A stretch of DNA of 64,000 nucleotides from Chthoniobacteraceae bacterium. GTDB lineage: Bacteria; Verrucomicrobiota; Verrucomicrobiia; Chthoniobacterales; Chthoniobacteraceae. The notes under the pieces are model-generated. The model had not been told where the DNA came from. It was given only the letters and a program-made list of their open reading frames with translations, and did no database searches. Position numbers and translations under genes: made by a program. Positions 17,562 through 27,599 of this stretch are shown piece by piece (within the stretch, counting starts at the first letter, position 1; every line of letters starts with the position of its first letter). The stretch lies in contig CANFTB010000011.1 in assembly GCA_947449735.1 (NCBI GenBank), positions 1 to 64,000 on the forward strand, written 5' to 3'.

Positions 17562-20492
17562 ATGACCCGATCGAAATCCCTCCGCTTCACCCAAACCTGC
17601 GCAGCCGCAGCAGTTCTTACCCTCAGCTCCACAGCCCTCCACGCAGCACCCCGCCCCCTACGCATCGCCTACCTTGATGTCGCGGGTGCCGAGCGCCTCG
17701 CCCCGGGACCGCTGCACTCCGCAATGAAGGAGAACGGCAGGGACGCCATCTACTTCGACTACTTTGCGAGCGCGACGGACTTGAGCGCCGAGATTGTGAA
17801 GCTGTACGACGTGGTGCTCGTCCGCGGAGAGGCGGGCAACCTGCCGGCTCTTGCGGCGCACCAAGCTGCGAACCGCGTTCTCGAAGTCAAAGAGTCGCAG
17901 TCCGGCGCCGAGATCCGTGCGCTCGTCCTGGGCGCGGCGTCCAAGGACGCGAAGAAGGACTGGGAAGATTTCCTCGCCCAGCGCGAGCCCGAGGTCCGCG
18001 AACCCAATCAAAACGTGGCGAACTATGAAAAGCGCCCGGAACCACTGACTTTCCAAAAACCATTCAGCGCCAAAGGTTCGATGGAGCGTATCCAGGTGCC
18101 CGCCGACACCCGGCTCGAGCTGTTTGCCAGCTCCCCGGAGATCGGAAAACCCATCGCGATGGCCTGGGATGCCAGGGGCCGCTGCTGGGTCGCCTGCACC
18201 AGCGACTATCCGCACGGCGTCAATCCGGAGAACGTCGGCAACGACAAGATCGTCATCTGCGAGGACACGGACGGCGACGGCAAGGCCGACAAGTTCACGG
18301 TCTTCGCCGACAAGCTCAACATCCCCACCGGCCTGGTCTTCACAAACGGCGGACTCATCGTATCGCAGCCCCCGAACTTTGTTTTCCTCAAGGACACGGA
18401 CGGCGACGACAAGGCTGACAAGCGCGAGATCGTCCTCTCGGGCTGGGGGATTGGCGATACCCACGCCCAAGCGAGCAACCTCCACTACGGCTACGACAAC
18501 TGGCTCTACGGCGCGGTGGGCTACTCCGGGTTCAAAGGAACCGTAAACGACAAGCCGCTCGATTTTCGGCAAGGCAGCTACCGGTTCAAACCCGACGGAT
18601 CGCGTCTGGAGTTCCTGCATCAATTTTCCAACAACACCTGGGCGCAGAGCTACAATGCTGCAGGCGACGCCTTCGGCGGCACCGCGAACAACGCCCCGAT
18701 TTTCTATGGCGGCATTCCCGCCACGGCCCTGCCTGACGGCAAGGGGATGAGCGCCAAAAAAATCAACGTGGTCTCCGAGGCGCATACGATCACCCCCAAC
18801 TACCGGCAGGTGGACGTGTTCAACGGATACACGGCGGCCGCCGGTTCAGCGTTTGTTTATTCCTCGAACCTGCCCGCGAGGTTTCAGGGCAAGGCGCTGG
18901 TGTGCGAGCCCACCATGAAGCTAGTCGCACTCCTGGACGTGCAACCCGACGGCGCCGGATACAAGGCGTTCGACGGCATGAACGTGTTCGCGAGCTCCGA
19001 CGAGTGGACTTCGCCCGTTTACGCCGAAGTCGGCCCCGACGGGGCGATCTGGGTGGCTGACTGGCAGAACTTCATCATCCAGCACAACCCGACGCCGAGC
19101 GCGGAACGGGGCGGTTACAAGGCCGTCACCGGTGTCGGCGGCGCCCATGAGAACGAGCTCAGAGACCACGAACGCGGACGCATTTACCGGATCGTTTCCA
19201 GCAACACCAAGCCAGGCAAGCCAAAGGCCTTGGATGGCGGCTCCAGCCAGGCCCTCGTCGAGGCGCTTGGCAGCGACGTGCAGTACACGCGCCTCACGGC
19301 GCAGCGCCTTCTGGTCGAGGGAAAGAAGCAGGACGCTACGCCCGCCCTCGTAAAAACGGTGACGGCAAACGACGGAGGCGTCGCCGCGGTACATGCGCTG
19401 TGGGCGCTGCACGGTCTCGGGAAGCTTGACGAGCAAACGCACAGGGCCGCCCTCTATGCAAAGGACGACCGCCTCCGCAGAAACGCCATCCGCGCGCTCG
19501 GCACGGACGATGCGGACCGCAGTCTCTTCTTCGGATCAGGCGTCGTGGGCGACAGCGAACCCCACACGCGCCTCGCGGCATGGGTGCGTCTCGCGGACTT
19601 CCCGACGACTCCTGAAATTCAAAAGCTCGTCCGCGGGCTCTCCTCGGATCCGGCCACGAAAAACGACGATTGGCTCAAGGAGGCCGCGCGCATGCTGGCC
19701 AAGCGACACCAGACCGAGATTTACAAGGAAGGCCCGAACCTCCTTCCGAATCCGGGGCTCGAAACCCTCGGCGCCAACGGGCTTCCGGAAGGCTGGCAAC
19801 GGCGCGACTACAACCCGAAATCCGGACCAGATTTTGCCGTGTGGGAAAGCGTCACCGCGAAAAACACCTCCCACAGCGGCGAACGCGGCCTTCGCGTGAC
19901 TTCAAACGACAACGTGGACACCAGTTTCCACGCGGCATTGGAGGTCAAGCCGAACACCGACTACAAGTTGTCGGCATGGGTCCGGGGCAAGGGACTCAAG
20001 GGAAAGATCAGCCTCAACGACCACATCGGCCGGACGGAAACCGATAAGATGACCAGGGACGGCAACTGGACCGAGGTGGAGGCCGTATTCAACAGCGGGG
20101 CCAGAACGAAGGCCGACATCAACCTTCTCTTCGTGGGCAAGGGCGAGGCTGTCTTTGATGACGCAAAGCTCGTGGAAATCATCCCGATTACGGAAAGCCC
20201 CCTGCTTGCAGCCGACCCGGTGCGCGGGGAGCAGATCTTTCTCAAACACCCCACCGCGGCGTGCGTACTCTGCCATGCGATCAAGGGACAGGGCAGCAGC
20301 GTCGGACCTGCGCTAGACGGCATCGCGTCGCGGCAGAACGCCGCCTACATCAAGCAGAGCTTGCTGGAACCCAACGCAGTGATTGCAAAGGGCTTTGAAT
20401 ACCTGCAGGTGTCGCCCATGCCGCCCATGGGACTCATCCTCAACCCGCAGGAAATCGAGGATATCCAGGCCTTCCTGCAAACCCTCAAGTAG
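17562..20492 (+). CDS. PVC-type heme-binding CxxCH protein with propeller and carbohydrate-binding-like domain
   Basis: 976 aa with a signal peptide ending near LHAAP. The N-terminal 150 residues resemble an alpha/beta ThuA-like or response fold (weak). A PVC-type dehydrogenase-like propeller follows (about 165-530), with Ca-binding-like repeats DTDGDGKADKF and DTDGDDKADK. HEAT-like repeats lie at about 565-720. A CBM4/9-like beta sandwich at about 725-880 begins NLLPNPGLETLG. The C-terminal cytochrome c domain has CVLCH at 901-905. Last gene of the cluster, 138 bp after the WD40 gene. Substrate unknown; a sugar-linked oxidation or binding role is inference. Confidence 0.9.
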   Translation: MTRSKSLRFTQTCAAAAVLTLSSTALHAAPRPLRIAYLDVAGAERLAPGPLHSAMKENGRDAIYFDYFASATDLSAEIVKLYDVVLVRGEAGNLPALAAHQAANRVLEVKESQSGAEIRALVLGAASKDAKKDWEDFLAQREPEVREPNQNVANYEKRPEPLTFQKPFSAKGSMERIQVPADTRLELFASSPEIGKPIAMAWDARGRCWVACTSDYPHGVNPENVGNDKIVICEDTDGDGKADKFTVFADKLNIPTGLVFTNGGLIVSQPPNFVFLKDTDGDDKADKREIVLSGWGIGDTHAQASNLHYGYDNWLYGAVGYSGFKGTVNDKPLDFRQGSYRFKPDGSRLEFLHQFSNNTWAQSYNAAGDAFGGTANNAPIFYGGIPATALPDGKGMSAKKINVVSEAHTITPNYRQVDVFNGYTAAAGSAFVYSSNLPARFQGKALVCEPTMKLVALLDVQPDGAGYKAFDGMNVFASSDEWTSPVYAEVGPDGAIWVADWQNFIIQHNPTPSAERGGYKAVTGVGGAHENELRDHERGRIYRIVSSNTKPGKPKALDGGSSQALVEALGSDVQYTRLTAQRLLVEGKKQDATPALVKTVTANDGGVAAVHALWALHGLGKLDEQTHRAALYAKDDRLRRNAIRALGTDDADRSLFFGSGVVGDSEPHTRLAAWVRLADFPTTPEIQKLVRGLSSDPATKNDDWLKEAARMLAKRHQTEIYKEGPNLLPNPGLETLGANGLPEGWQRRDYNPKSGPDFAVWESVTAKNTSHSGERGLRVTSNDNVDTSFHAALEVKPNTDYKLSAWVRGKGLKGKISLNDHIGRTETDKMTRDGNWTEVEAVFNSGARTKADINLLFVGKGEAVFDDAKLVEIIPITESPLLAADPVRGEQIFLKHPTAACVLCHAIKGQGSSVGPALDGIASRQNAAYIKQSLLEPNAVIAKGFEYLQVSPMPPMGLILNPQEIEDIQAFLQTLK

Positions 20493-20519
20493 CCACAAAC
20501 CGCTTGCCTCGTAAGGAGT

Positions 20520-20547
20520 GGCGCGCCCCGGAACTTCAGGGCGCGCC
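20520..20547. terminator. GC-rich hairpin between convergent genes
   Basis: A perfect 9-bp inverted repeat (GGCGCGCCC / GGGCGCGCC) with a 10-base loop lies between the stops of the heme protein (plus) and the sulfatase (minus). The position suggests a shared bidirectional terminator, but neither side has a proper T-run, so Rho-independent function is uncertain. Confidence 0.5.
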
Positions 20548-20565
20548 CACTTTCGAACCGCCGCT

Positions 20566-22425
<1,860 letters not shown>

Positions 22426-22576
22426 AAGGGGGAGCGATGGGCTGCACGGCAGATTGCGAAGGCTTGAACCTATCCATGTCTTTGTTCCCTGACAAGGTGG
22501 CGGCGGACTCCAAAGTCGGCGCCCAAACTGCAACGCTGCTTGGCACTGCTTCGTTTACCGACCAAACTCGGTCTAC

Positions 22577-23602
22577 ATGTCCTTTCGAATTGGAGTTATT
22601 GGCACAGGTCACATCGGCCGCTTGCACGCCCGCATTCTCTCCGAAGTAGCCGCCGGCGAGTTTTGCTGCGTTTACGACGCCAACGCTGACGCTGCCCGCG
22701 AAGTCGCAAAAATCCACGGTGTCAAAGCCTCCGCGTCGCTCGGCGACTTCATTGCATCCGTCGACGCCGCGACGCTGGCCACGCCCACACCCTTTCACTT
22801 TTCCATCGGCAAGCAACTGCTCGAGGCAGGACGCCATGTCCTCATCGAAAAGCCGATCACGGAAAACACAGACGACGCCCGCGAACTGGTGGCGATCGCG
22901 AAAAGCCGCGGCCTCGCCCTCCAAGTCGGTCACGTAGAGCGCTTCAACCCAGTGCTTTCCGCACTGGAAAACCGCCTGCACCAGCCCCGCTTCATCGAAA
23001 GCCACAGACTCTCCCCCTATCCAAACCGGAGCACCGACATCGGCGTGGTGCTGGACCTCATGATCCACGACATCGAGATCATCCTCCACCTGGTCCGCTC
23101 CCCCGTGGTTTCCGTGGACGCCGTCGGCGTGCCGGTCCTGTCTTCGAGCGAAGACATCGCCAATGCGCGCCTCCGCTTTGAAAACGGCTGCGTTGCCAAC
23201 CTCACCGTCTCCCGCGTCAGTCCCGAGCGGATGCGCAAGATTCGCGTCTTTCAAGAAGACTGCTATCTGTCCCTCGACTACATGAAACAGGAGGGATTTG
23301 TCTACCGGATGGCAGAGGACCACCGGAAGGAAAGCTCTCTACTTGCGAAACTTTTCGCCTCCGGCGACACCACGATCGTGAGCGAATTTGCAGGACGCAA
23401 GATCCTGCGGGAACCGGTGCCGATCGAAAAAGGCGAGCCGCTCAAGCGCGAACTCGCGGATTTTGTCCGCTGCGCCAAGGCGGGAGCGGAGCCAAAGGTG
23501 AGCGGCCGGGAGGGCACTGCCGCCCTGGAGCTGGCGCTCGACATCACGCGGCGTATTCAGGACCACCAAAAAGCACACCCTGCGCATCCGAAAGCGTCGT
23601 GA
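22577..23602 (+). CDS. Gfo/Idh/MocA-family oxidoreductase coupled to lpxB
   Basis: 341-aa NAD(P)-dependent oxidoreductase. The Rossmann motif is IGVIGTGHIGRLHA and the family signature is EKPI at about residue 95, followed by QVGHVERFNP and HDIEIIL in the catalytic domain. The last 4 bases overlap the lpxB start (GTGA), indicating translational coupling. A comparable oxidoreductase, GnnA, makes UDP-3-keto-GlcNAc for 2,3-diamino lipid A in some bacteria. A GnnA-like role is attractive here but no GnnB aminotransferase is in the window. Substrate not proven. Confidence 0.88.
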   Translation: MSFRIGVIGTGHIGRLHARILSEVAAGEFCCVYDANADAAREVAKIHGVKASASLGDFIASVDAATLATPTPFHFSIGKQLLEAGRHVLIEKPITENTDDARELVAIAKSRGLALQVGHVERFNPVLSALENRLHQPRFIESHRLSPYPNRSTDIGVVLDLMIHDIEIILHLVRSPVVSVDAVGVPVLSSSEDIANARLRFENGCVANLTVSRVSPERMRKIRVFQEDCYLSLDYMKQEGFVYRMAEDHRKESSLLAKLFASGDTTIVSEFAGRKILREPVPIEKGEPLKRELADFVRCAKAGAEPKVSGREGTAALELALDITRRIQDHQKAHPAHPKAS

Positions 23603-24738
23603 AGCCTCTGCAATCGCTCTACGTGGTCGCGGGAGAAGCCAGCGGAGACGCCAGGGGAGCGGAGCTGCTCACGGCGCTCAAGGCCAGCCTGCCAGACATC
23701 GAAATCCTGGGAGCGGGAGGCCCCCGGATGCAGGCGCTCGCAACAGGCCCCTTCTTGGAATGGACGGCAGAGGCCGTCGTGGGCCTATGGGACGTTTTGC
23801 GAAAGTACTCGTACTTTAAGTCCCAGATGGACCGCATGCTGGCGGAAATCGAAACCCTGCGGCCGGACGCCCTTCTGCTCATCGACTACCCAGGCTTCAA
23901 CCTGCGCCTCGCCAAGGCGGCCAAGGAACGCCTCCCAAAGCTCAGGACGATATTCTACATCAGCCCCCAGGTGTGGGCTTGGAACCGCGGCCGGATCCCT
24001 AAAATGGCGCGTTACCTGGACCGGATGCTATGCATTTTTCCCTTTGAAAAGGCTCTCTACGAGGCCTCCGGGCTAAAGACGGATTTCGTGGGCCACCCGA
24101 TGATCGACAGCCTTGCCCCCCTGAGGACCGGGGCGGTTCGCAGCGACTCGCTTGTCGGTCTGTTCCCGGGAAGCCGCGACAGGGAGGTGCGCCGCCTGTT
24201 TCCGGTGATGCTGGAGGCCGCCCGACTGCTCAACTCGCTGCATCCCGGTGTGCGTTTCGAGGCTCCCGCCGCCAGCGCACGCCTGGCAGCCTGGATGCTG
24301 AACTACATGAGCGAACACAACTTCGACCCTGCGTTCTGCAAAATCGGAAGGGACCGTTTTTATCCGCTCGCGCAGGAGGCCGCGGCCGGCATGGTCTGCT
24401 CGGGGACCGCTACACTGGAAGCCGCTTACTTCGGGCTGCCGATGTTAATCACCTACCGCGTCGCGCCCCTCACTTGGGCGGCCGGCAAGGCTCTTGTCCG
24501 CATCCCCTTCCTGGGCATGCCCAACATTCTGGCCGGCCGCCAAATCGCCCCTGAATTTCTCCAGGGGGCGGCTACGCCAGCCAGGCTCGCCTCCGCCATG
24601 CAGGAGCTCCTTTTGAATCCCGAAAAACGCTCGGCCCAGCAGGAGGCGTTTAGAGGAGTGATCGAAGGACTGGGCGGCCCGGGCGCCGGAGAGAGAGCCG
24701 CCCGGGTGGTGGCGGAGGAAATGCAGGCGCTGGCGTAG
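23599..24738 (+). CDS. lpxB: Lipid-A-disaccharide synthase
   Basis: Joins UDP-2,3-diacylglucosamine and lipid X to form the lipid A disaccharide at the inner membrane. At 379 aa it has the normal length. The N-terminal block (YVVAGEASGDARGAEL) is highly characteristic, followed by GAGGPRMQA, ISPQVWAWNRGR and the C-terminal SGTATLEAAYFGLPML. The GTG start at 23599 overlaps the preceding oxidoreductase stop, so the two are cotranslated. Together with kdsA and lpt genes nearby it indicates a Gram-negative, LPS-bearing envelope. Confidence 0.96.
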   Translation: MKPLQSLYVVAGEASGDARGAELLTALKASLPDIEILGAGGPRMQALATGPFLEWTAEAVVGLWDVLRKYSYFKSQMDRMLAEIETLRPDALLLIDYPGFNLRLAKAAKERLPKLRTIFYISPQVWAWNRGRIPKMARYLDRMLCIFPFEKALYEASGLKTDFVGHPMIDSLAPLRTGAVRSDSLVGLFPGSRDREVRRLFPVMLEAARLLNSLHPGVRFEAPAASARLAAWMLNYMSEHNFDPAFCKIGRDRFYPLAQEAAAGMVCSGTATLEAAYFGLPMLITYRVAPLTWAAGKALVRIPFLGMPNILAGRQIAPEFLQGAATPARLASAMQELLLNPEKRSAQQEAFRGVIEGLGGPGAGERAARVVAEEMQALA

Positions 24739-24761
24739 ACGTCATAGCGGACTGCACTAGC

Positions 24762-24802
24762 CAAAAGAAACAGGGCGGCCCCCCTTCAGCGGAGAGCCGC
24801 CC
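24762..24802 (-). terminator. Rho-independent terminator of hpf
   Basis: Downstream of hpf on the minus strand, a 7-bp GGGCGGC/GCCGCCC stem (24796-24802 pairing with 24773-24779) is followed by TGTTTCTTTT. The U-rich tail lies on the minus strand, so it mainly serves hpf. It could also stop lpxB transcripts arriving from the other side, though no T-run is present in that direction. Confidence 0.7.
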
Positions 24803-24849
24803 GCATTCAGACACCTAACATGCTCTTATAGAGCCATTCGCAGCGGTCT

Positions 24850-25191
24850 TTAGGCCGCTTTTTGGTGGGCCCTGTAAGCAGCCAGATGCCGGGTCTTGTA
24901 CTTGCGCATCTGCTGCGCGATCTTGGCCGCGACGGAATCGATGGAGGCGTAGATGTCGTTTGTCGTGGCAGACGCCTCCAGGGTGATGTGCCCGGCACAA
25001 TGCAGGATGATCTCCGCAAAGTGGCGGTTGCCATGCTTTTGTAAATCGAGGACGATATGCGCCTCGATGATTCGCGGATAGTCCAGGTGGAGCTGGTCTA
25101 TCTTGTGCACTGCGTGCTGCCGGATCGCCTCAGAGACGGCGAAGTGCCGGCCATCCACTCGAACAGGAACATTAACATTTGCAGTCTGCAT
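24850..25191 (-). CDS. Ribosome hibernation promoting factor (short HPF/RaiA type)
   Basis: 113 aa, the size of short-form HPF. The fold-typical pattern is visible: VRVDGRHFAVSEAIRQHAVHKI (helix 1), then VLDLQKHGNRHFAEIILH (strands) and TTNDIYASIDSVAAKIAQQM (helix 2). It binds the decoding region of 30S subunits in starved cells. A GGAAAG lies 8-12 bases before the ATG at 25191. It follows lptB, as in the lptB-rpoN-hpf order of proteobacteria, but no rpoN stands between them. Confidence 0.93.
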   Translation of the reverse strand: MQTANVNVPVRVDGRHFAVSEAIRQHAVHKIDQLHLDYPRIIEAHIVLDLQKHGNRHFAEIILHCAGHITLEASATTNDIYASIDSVAAKIAQQMRKYKTRHLAAYRAHQKAA

Positions 25192-25271
25192 GGTTGTCTT
25201 TCCGTTTCGGTGGGCACAAACTCTTTTCTGGCAGAGATTTGTGTCCTTTGTTTTTTTGGGGTTACTTCAAC

Positions 25272-26036
25272 TCACAGCCGGAAGCCCTCCCCGAGATACA
25301 CCCGGCGGGCTACCGGATCGTTGACCAGAAATTCTTTGGTGCCTTGCGTTTCCACGCGGCCTTCGAAAATGAGATAGGCCCTGTCCACTATCGCAAGTGT
25401 CTCGCGCACATTGTGATCTGTTATCAGAATGCCGAGACCGTCGTCCCGCAGGCGGGAGATGATCTGCTGAACGTCCGCAACCGCAATAGGATCCACGCCG
25501 CTGAAGGGTTCGTCCAGCATCAGGAGGGACGGGTTGGTCACCAGGGAACGGGCTATCGTGAGCCGCCGTTTTTCTCCGCCGGAGAGAGTCAAAGCAAGTT
25601 GCTTAGCCACGTGCGTAATTCCAAACTGATTTAGCAGTTCTTCGCAACGCAATTTTCGATCTTTTTTCGACAAGGACTGGGTCTCCAGGATGGCCATCAG
25701 GTTCTCCTCCACCGTGAGCTTCCTGAAGATCGACTCCTCCTGGGGAAGGTAGCCCATGCCCATCCGGGCCCGGCGGTACATCGGCAAATCCGTAACATCC
25801 TCGCCCTGAAAAGTCACCCTCCCTCCGTCGGGCCGGACCAGCCCGGCGATCATGTAAAAACTCGTCGTCTTGCCGGCCCCGTTCGGCCCGAGCAGCCCGA
25901 CGATTTCTCCCTTCGCGAGCTGGATATCCACGCCGTTCACCACGGCCCTGCGCCCGTATATTTTGAGCAACTTTTCAGTGCGCAAAACCGGCTCCCTGAA
26001 CTCCTGCCCCTTAAAACCCTCAGACCCAACATTCAT
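25272..26036 (-). CDS. lptB: LPS export ABC transporter ATPase
   Basis: 254-aa ABC ATPase that powers extraction of LPS from the inner membrane. Walker A is GPNGAGKTT (about 50-58), the signature is LSGGEKRRL and Walker B is LLMLDEPF followed by SGVDPIAV, the LptB form. GYLPQEESIFRKLTVEENL is also LptB-typical. The N-terminus carries about 15 extra residues before VLRTEKLLKIYGRR. Its ATG is one base after the lptA stop, so expression is coupled. LptF/LptG membrane partners are not in the window. Confidence 0.96.
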   Translation of the reverse strand: MNVGSEGFKGQEFREPVLRTEKLLKIYGRRAVVNGVDIQLAKGEIVGLLGPNGAGKTTSFYMIAGLVRPDGGRVTFQGEDVTDLPMYRRARMGMGYLPQEESIFRKLTVEENLMAILETQSLSKKDRKLRCEELLNQFGITHVAKQLALTLSGGEKRRLTIARSLVTNPSLLMLDEPFSGVDPIAVADVQQIISRLRDDGLGILITDHNVRETLAIVDRAYLIFEGRVETQGTKEFLVNDPVARRVYLGEGFRL

Positions 26037-26037
26037 A

Positions 26038-26847
26038 TCAACGCACTTCCTCGGCAGTAGTGCTGCGCAGGACGGACTTGGAGCGCCCCAACACCTCCAG
26101 CGACCCCTTGGCGTTTAAAATGATCACGGTCCGCTCCTCCGCCCCCACGATCGTGTTCTGCTTCTGCTCCACCTGCGGCCACCCGGACAGCGTGATGTTT
26201 CCCGTGACGGCATCGTAAACAGCCTTCTGCGCGCGTCCCACGCTGCGCTCGACCTCCCCCTTGTCGTTCACCTTTTCCTGCACGATCACAACATCGCCCT
26301 CCGCCACCGCTTTGTCCACCCCTCCTCCGCCCGCCTTTGGAAGTGCGTCGCCCTGGGACTTGCTGGAGCCCGCCTCTCCCTCCTCCCCGGCTTTCGCTCC
26401 GGCCGCGTTCTTCGCTCCCGCCCCCGGCTTCGCCTCCACCGCAGGACGCTTCAAATACGCCGTCAATTTCTCGCAACTCAGCGTGAACCGGGGGTCGCTC
26501 ACCGTGACCTCCCCAAAAAAGGTCGCCTCGTAATTCTTTGAATCCAAAAGGAGCCTGCTCTTTGCCGTGATGGTCGTCGCGGTCGCCCCCTTATGCTCCC
26601 GCTGCTCCCGCGCCGCGCTTTTTGGATCCTCCGCTTTGGCGGCACCCTCGCCCACCTGAACCGCCCCCTTCAGCGCCTCCCGGACCGCGGCTTTCGAAGT
26701 TTCCCCCGCAGGCGCCTTTCCTTTCTCCTGCGGGAGCGCCCGCCCTGGAGTGTCGCCGGAATTCTGGGCCTGAGCCTCGGGGAGGCCGCCCACGATGACC
26801 AAGGCGACTCCAAGGAAGGCCGACCGAAAGGGTGAAAATTTGCGCAT
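26038..26847 (-). CDS. lptA: LptA/OstA-like periplasmic LPS transport protein
   Basis: 269 aa with a secretory signal ending near AQAQ. The OstA-type beta-jellyroll repeats appear in two blocks: ITAKSRLLLDSKNYEATFFGEVTVSDPRFTL split by a linker from DVVIVQEKV and KAVYDAVTGNITLSGWPQV. The linker (about 140-180) is an unusual Ala/Gly/Lys-rich low-complexity insert. Family members bridge LPS across the periplasm. The assignment rests on the repeat pattern and on its place between the LptC-like gene and lptB. Confidence 0.85.
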   Translation of the reverse strand: MRKFSPFRSAFLGVALVIVGGLPEAQAQNSGDTPGRALPQEKGKAPAGETSKAAVREALKGAVQVGEGAAKAEDPKSAAREQREHKGATATTITAKSRLLLDSKNYEATFFGEVTVSDPRFTLSCEKLTAYLKRPAVEAKPGAGAKNAAGAKAGEEGEAGSSKSQGDALPKAGGGGVDKAVAEGDVVIVQEKVNDKGEVERSVGRAQKAVYDAVTGNITLSGWPQVEQKQNTIVGAEERTVIILNAKGSLEVLGRSKSVLRSTTAEEVR

Positions 26848-26876
26848 AACTTTAAAATCAGGATCTTTTCGTAAAC

Positions 26877-27599
26877 CTACTTTTCAGCCCCGGGGCCGTC
26901 CCCCTCCTTTTTGACTTCCGAACGCTCCGGGGTTTCCGCCTGGGCATCCGCCGGTTCGCCAAATCCGCTGTAAATCACCATTTCCACCGGTCCGCCAAAA
27001 CCGCCGTCCTTGGTGTAGGTGTTGAACTCCAGGCTCGCCGCCCTCAGCTCAAACTCGGCGCGGCGCACCACGACCGGAATCTTGGCAACCAGCATCCGTG
27101 TCACGCGGTCCAACTGCGCCTTGGGAAGTTCGATGGAGAAATCCCGGCTTCCGTCCTCCTTGTAAGTTTCCAGAAAACTTTCCCGGATCTCCACCAACCG
27201 GTCGTCCACGCGGGAAACAGCGCCGATCGCAAACAACGAGCGCAAGTTTCCGGCCGTGTCGTACTCCGGAATGTTCAGTCCGAAACTGTCGTACCCCTGC
27301 ACCAGGGGAATTACCAAGGGAGGGGGAGGCTCCGACCTGGATTCTTCCTTTGCGCCCTTAGGGTCCCCCTTCGAGTTTGCTGGCGGCACGGGAGCCAGCC
27401 GCGCTCCCCAGTCCGCAGGAGGCAGTTTGTCCGGACTCGGGGCTGCAGGCACAGCAGCAGCCTTTCCCGAGCCTGCTGAGGCCGGCGCAGGCACGGCGGG
27501 CGAGGCTTTCTCCTGAGGCGCAGCCTCAAGAGGCAGCAACGCGCCCGCAATGGCAAACCACGACAGCGAAAAAAGCCCTCTACTCTCGAACAAGCGCAT
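26877..27599 (-). CDS. Putative LptC-like periplasmic protein
   Basis: 240 aa with an N-terminal hydrophobic segment (about 8-25), then a Pro/Ala/Lys-rich linker to about residue 90. The C-terminal part is predicted beta-rich, with SLFAIGAVSRVDDRLVEI, and AELRAASLEFNTYT. LptC has this shape, an anchored beta-jellyroll, and this position between kdsA and lptA is where lptC sits in many genomes. No direct motif proves it. Its start overlaps the kdsA 3' end by 20 bases, so it is in the same transcript. Confidence 0.5.
   Translation of the reverse strand: MRLFESRGLFSLSWFAIAGALLPLEAAPQEKASPAVPAPASAGSGKAAAVPAAPSPDKLPPADWGARLAPVPPANSKGDPKGAKEESRSEPPPPLVIPLVQGYDSFGLNIPEYDTAGNLRSLFAIGAVSRVDDRLVEIRESFLETYKEDGSRDFSIELPKAQLDRVTRMLVAKIPVVVRRAEFELRAASLEFNTYTKDGGFGGPVEMVIYSGFGEPADAQAETPERSEVKKEGDGPGAEK

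Noticed and set aside
22545-22576. Sigma-54-like TGGCAC element before the Gfo/Idh gene
   Set aside because: The -12 GC is not at the required distance from the -24 GG, so it does not meet the consensus.
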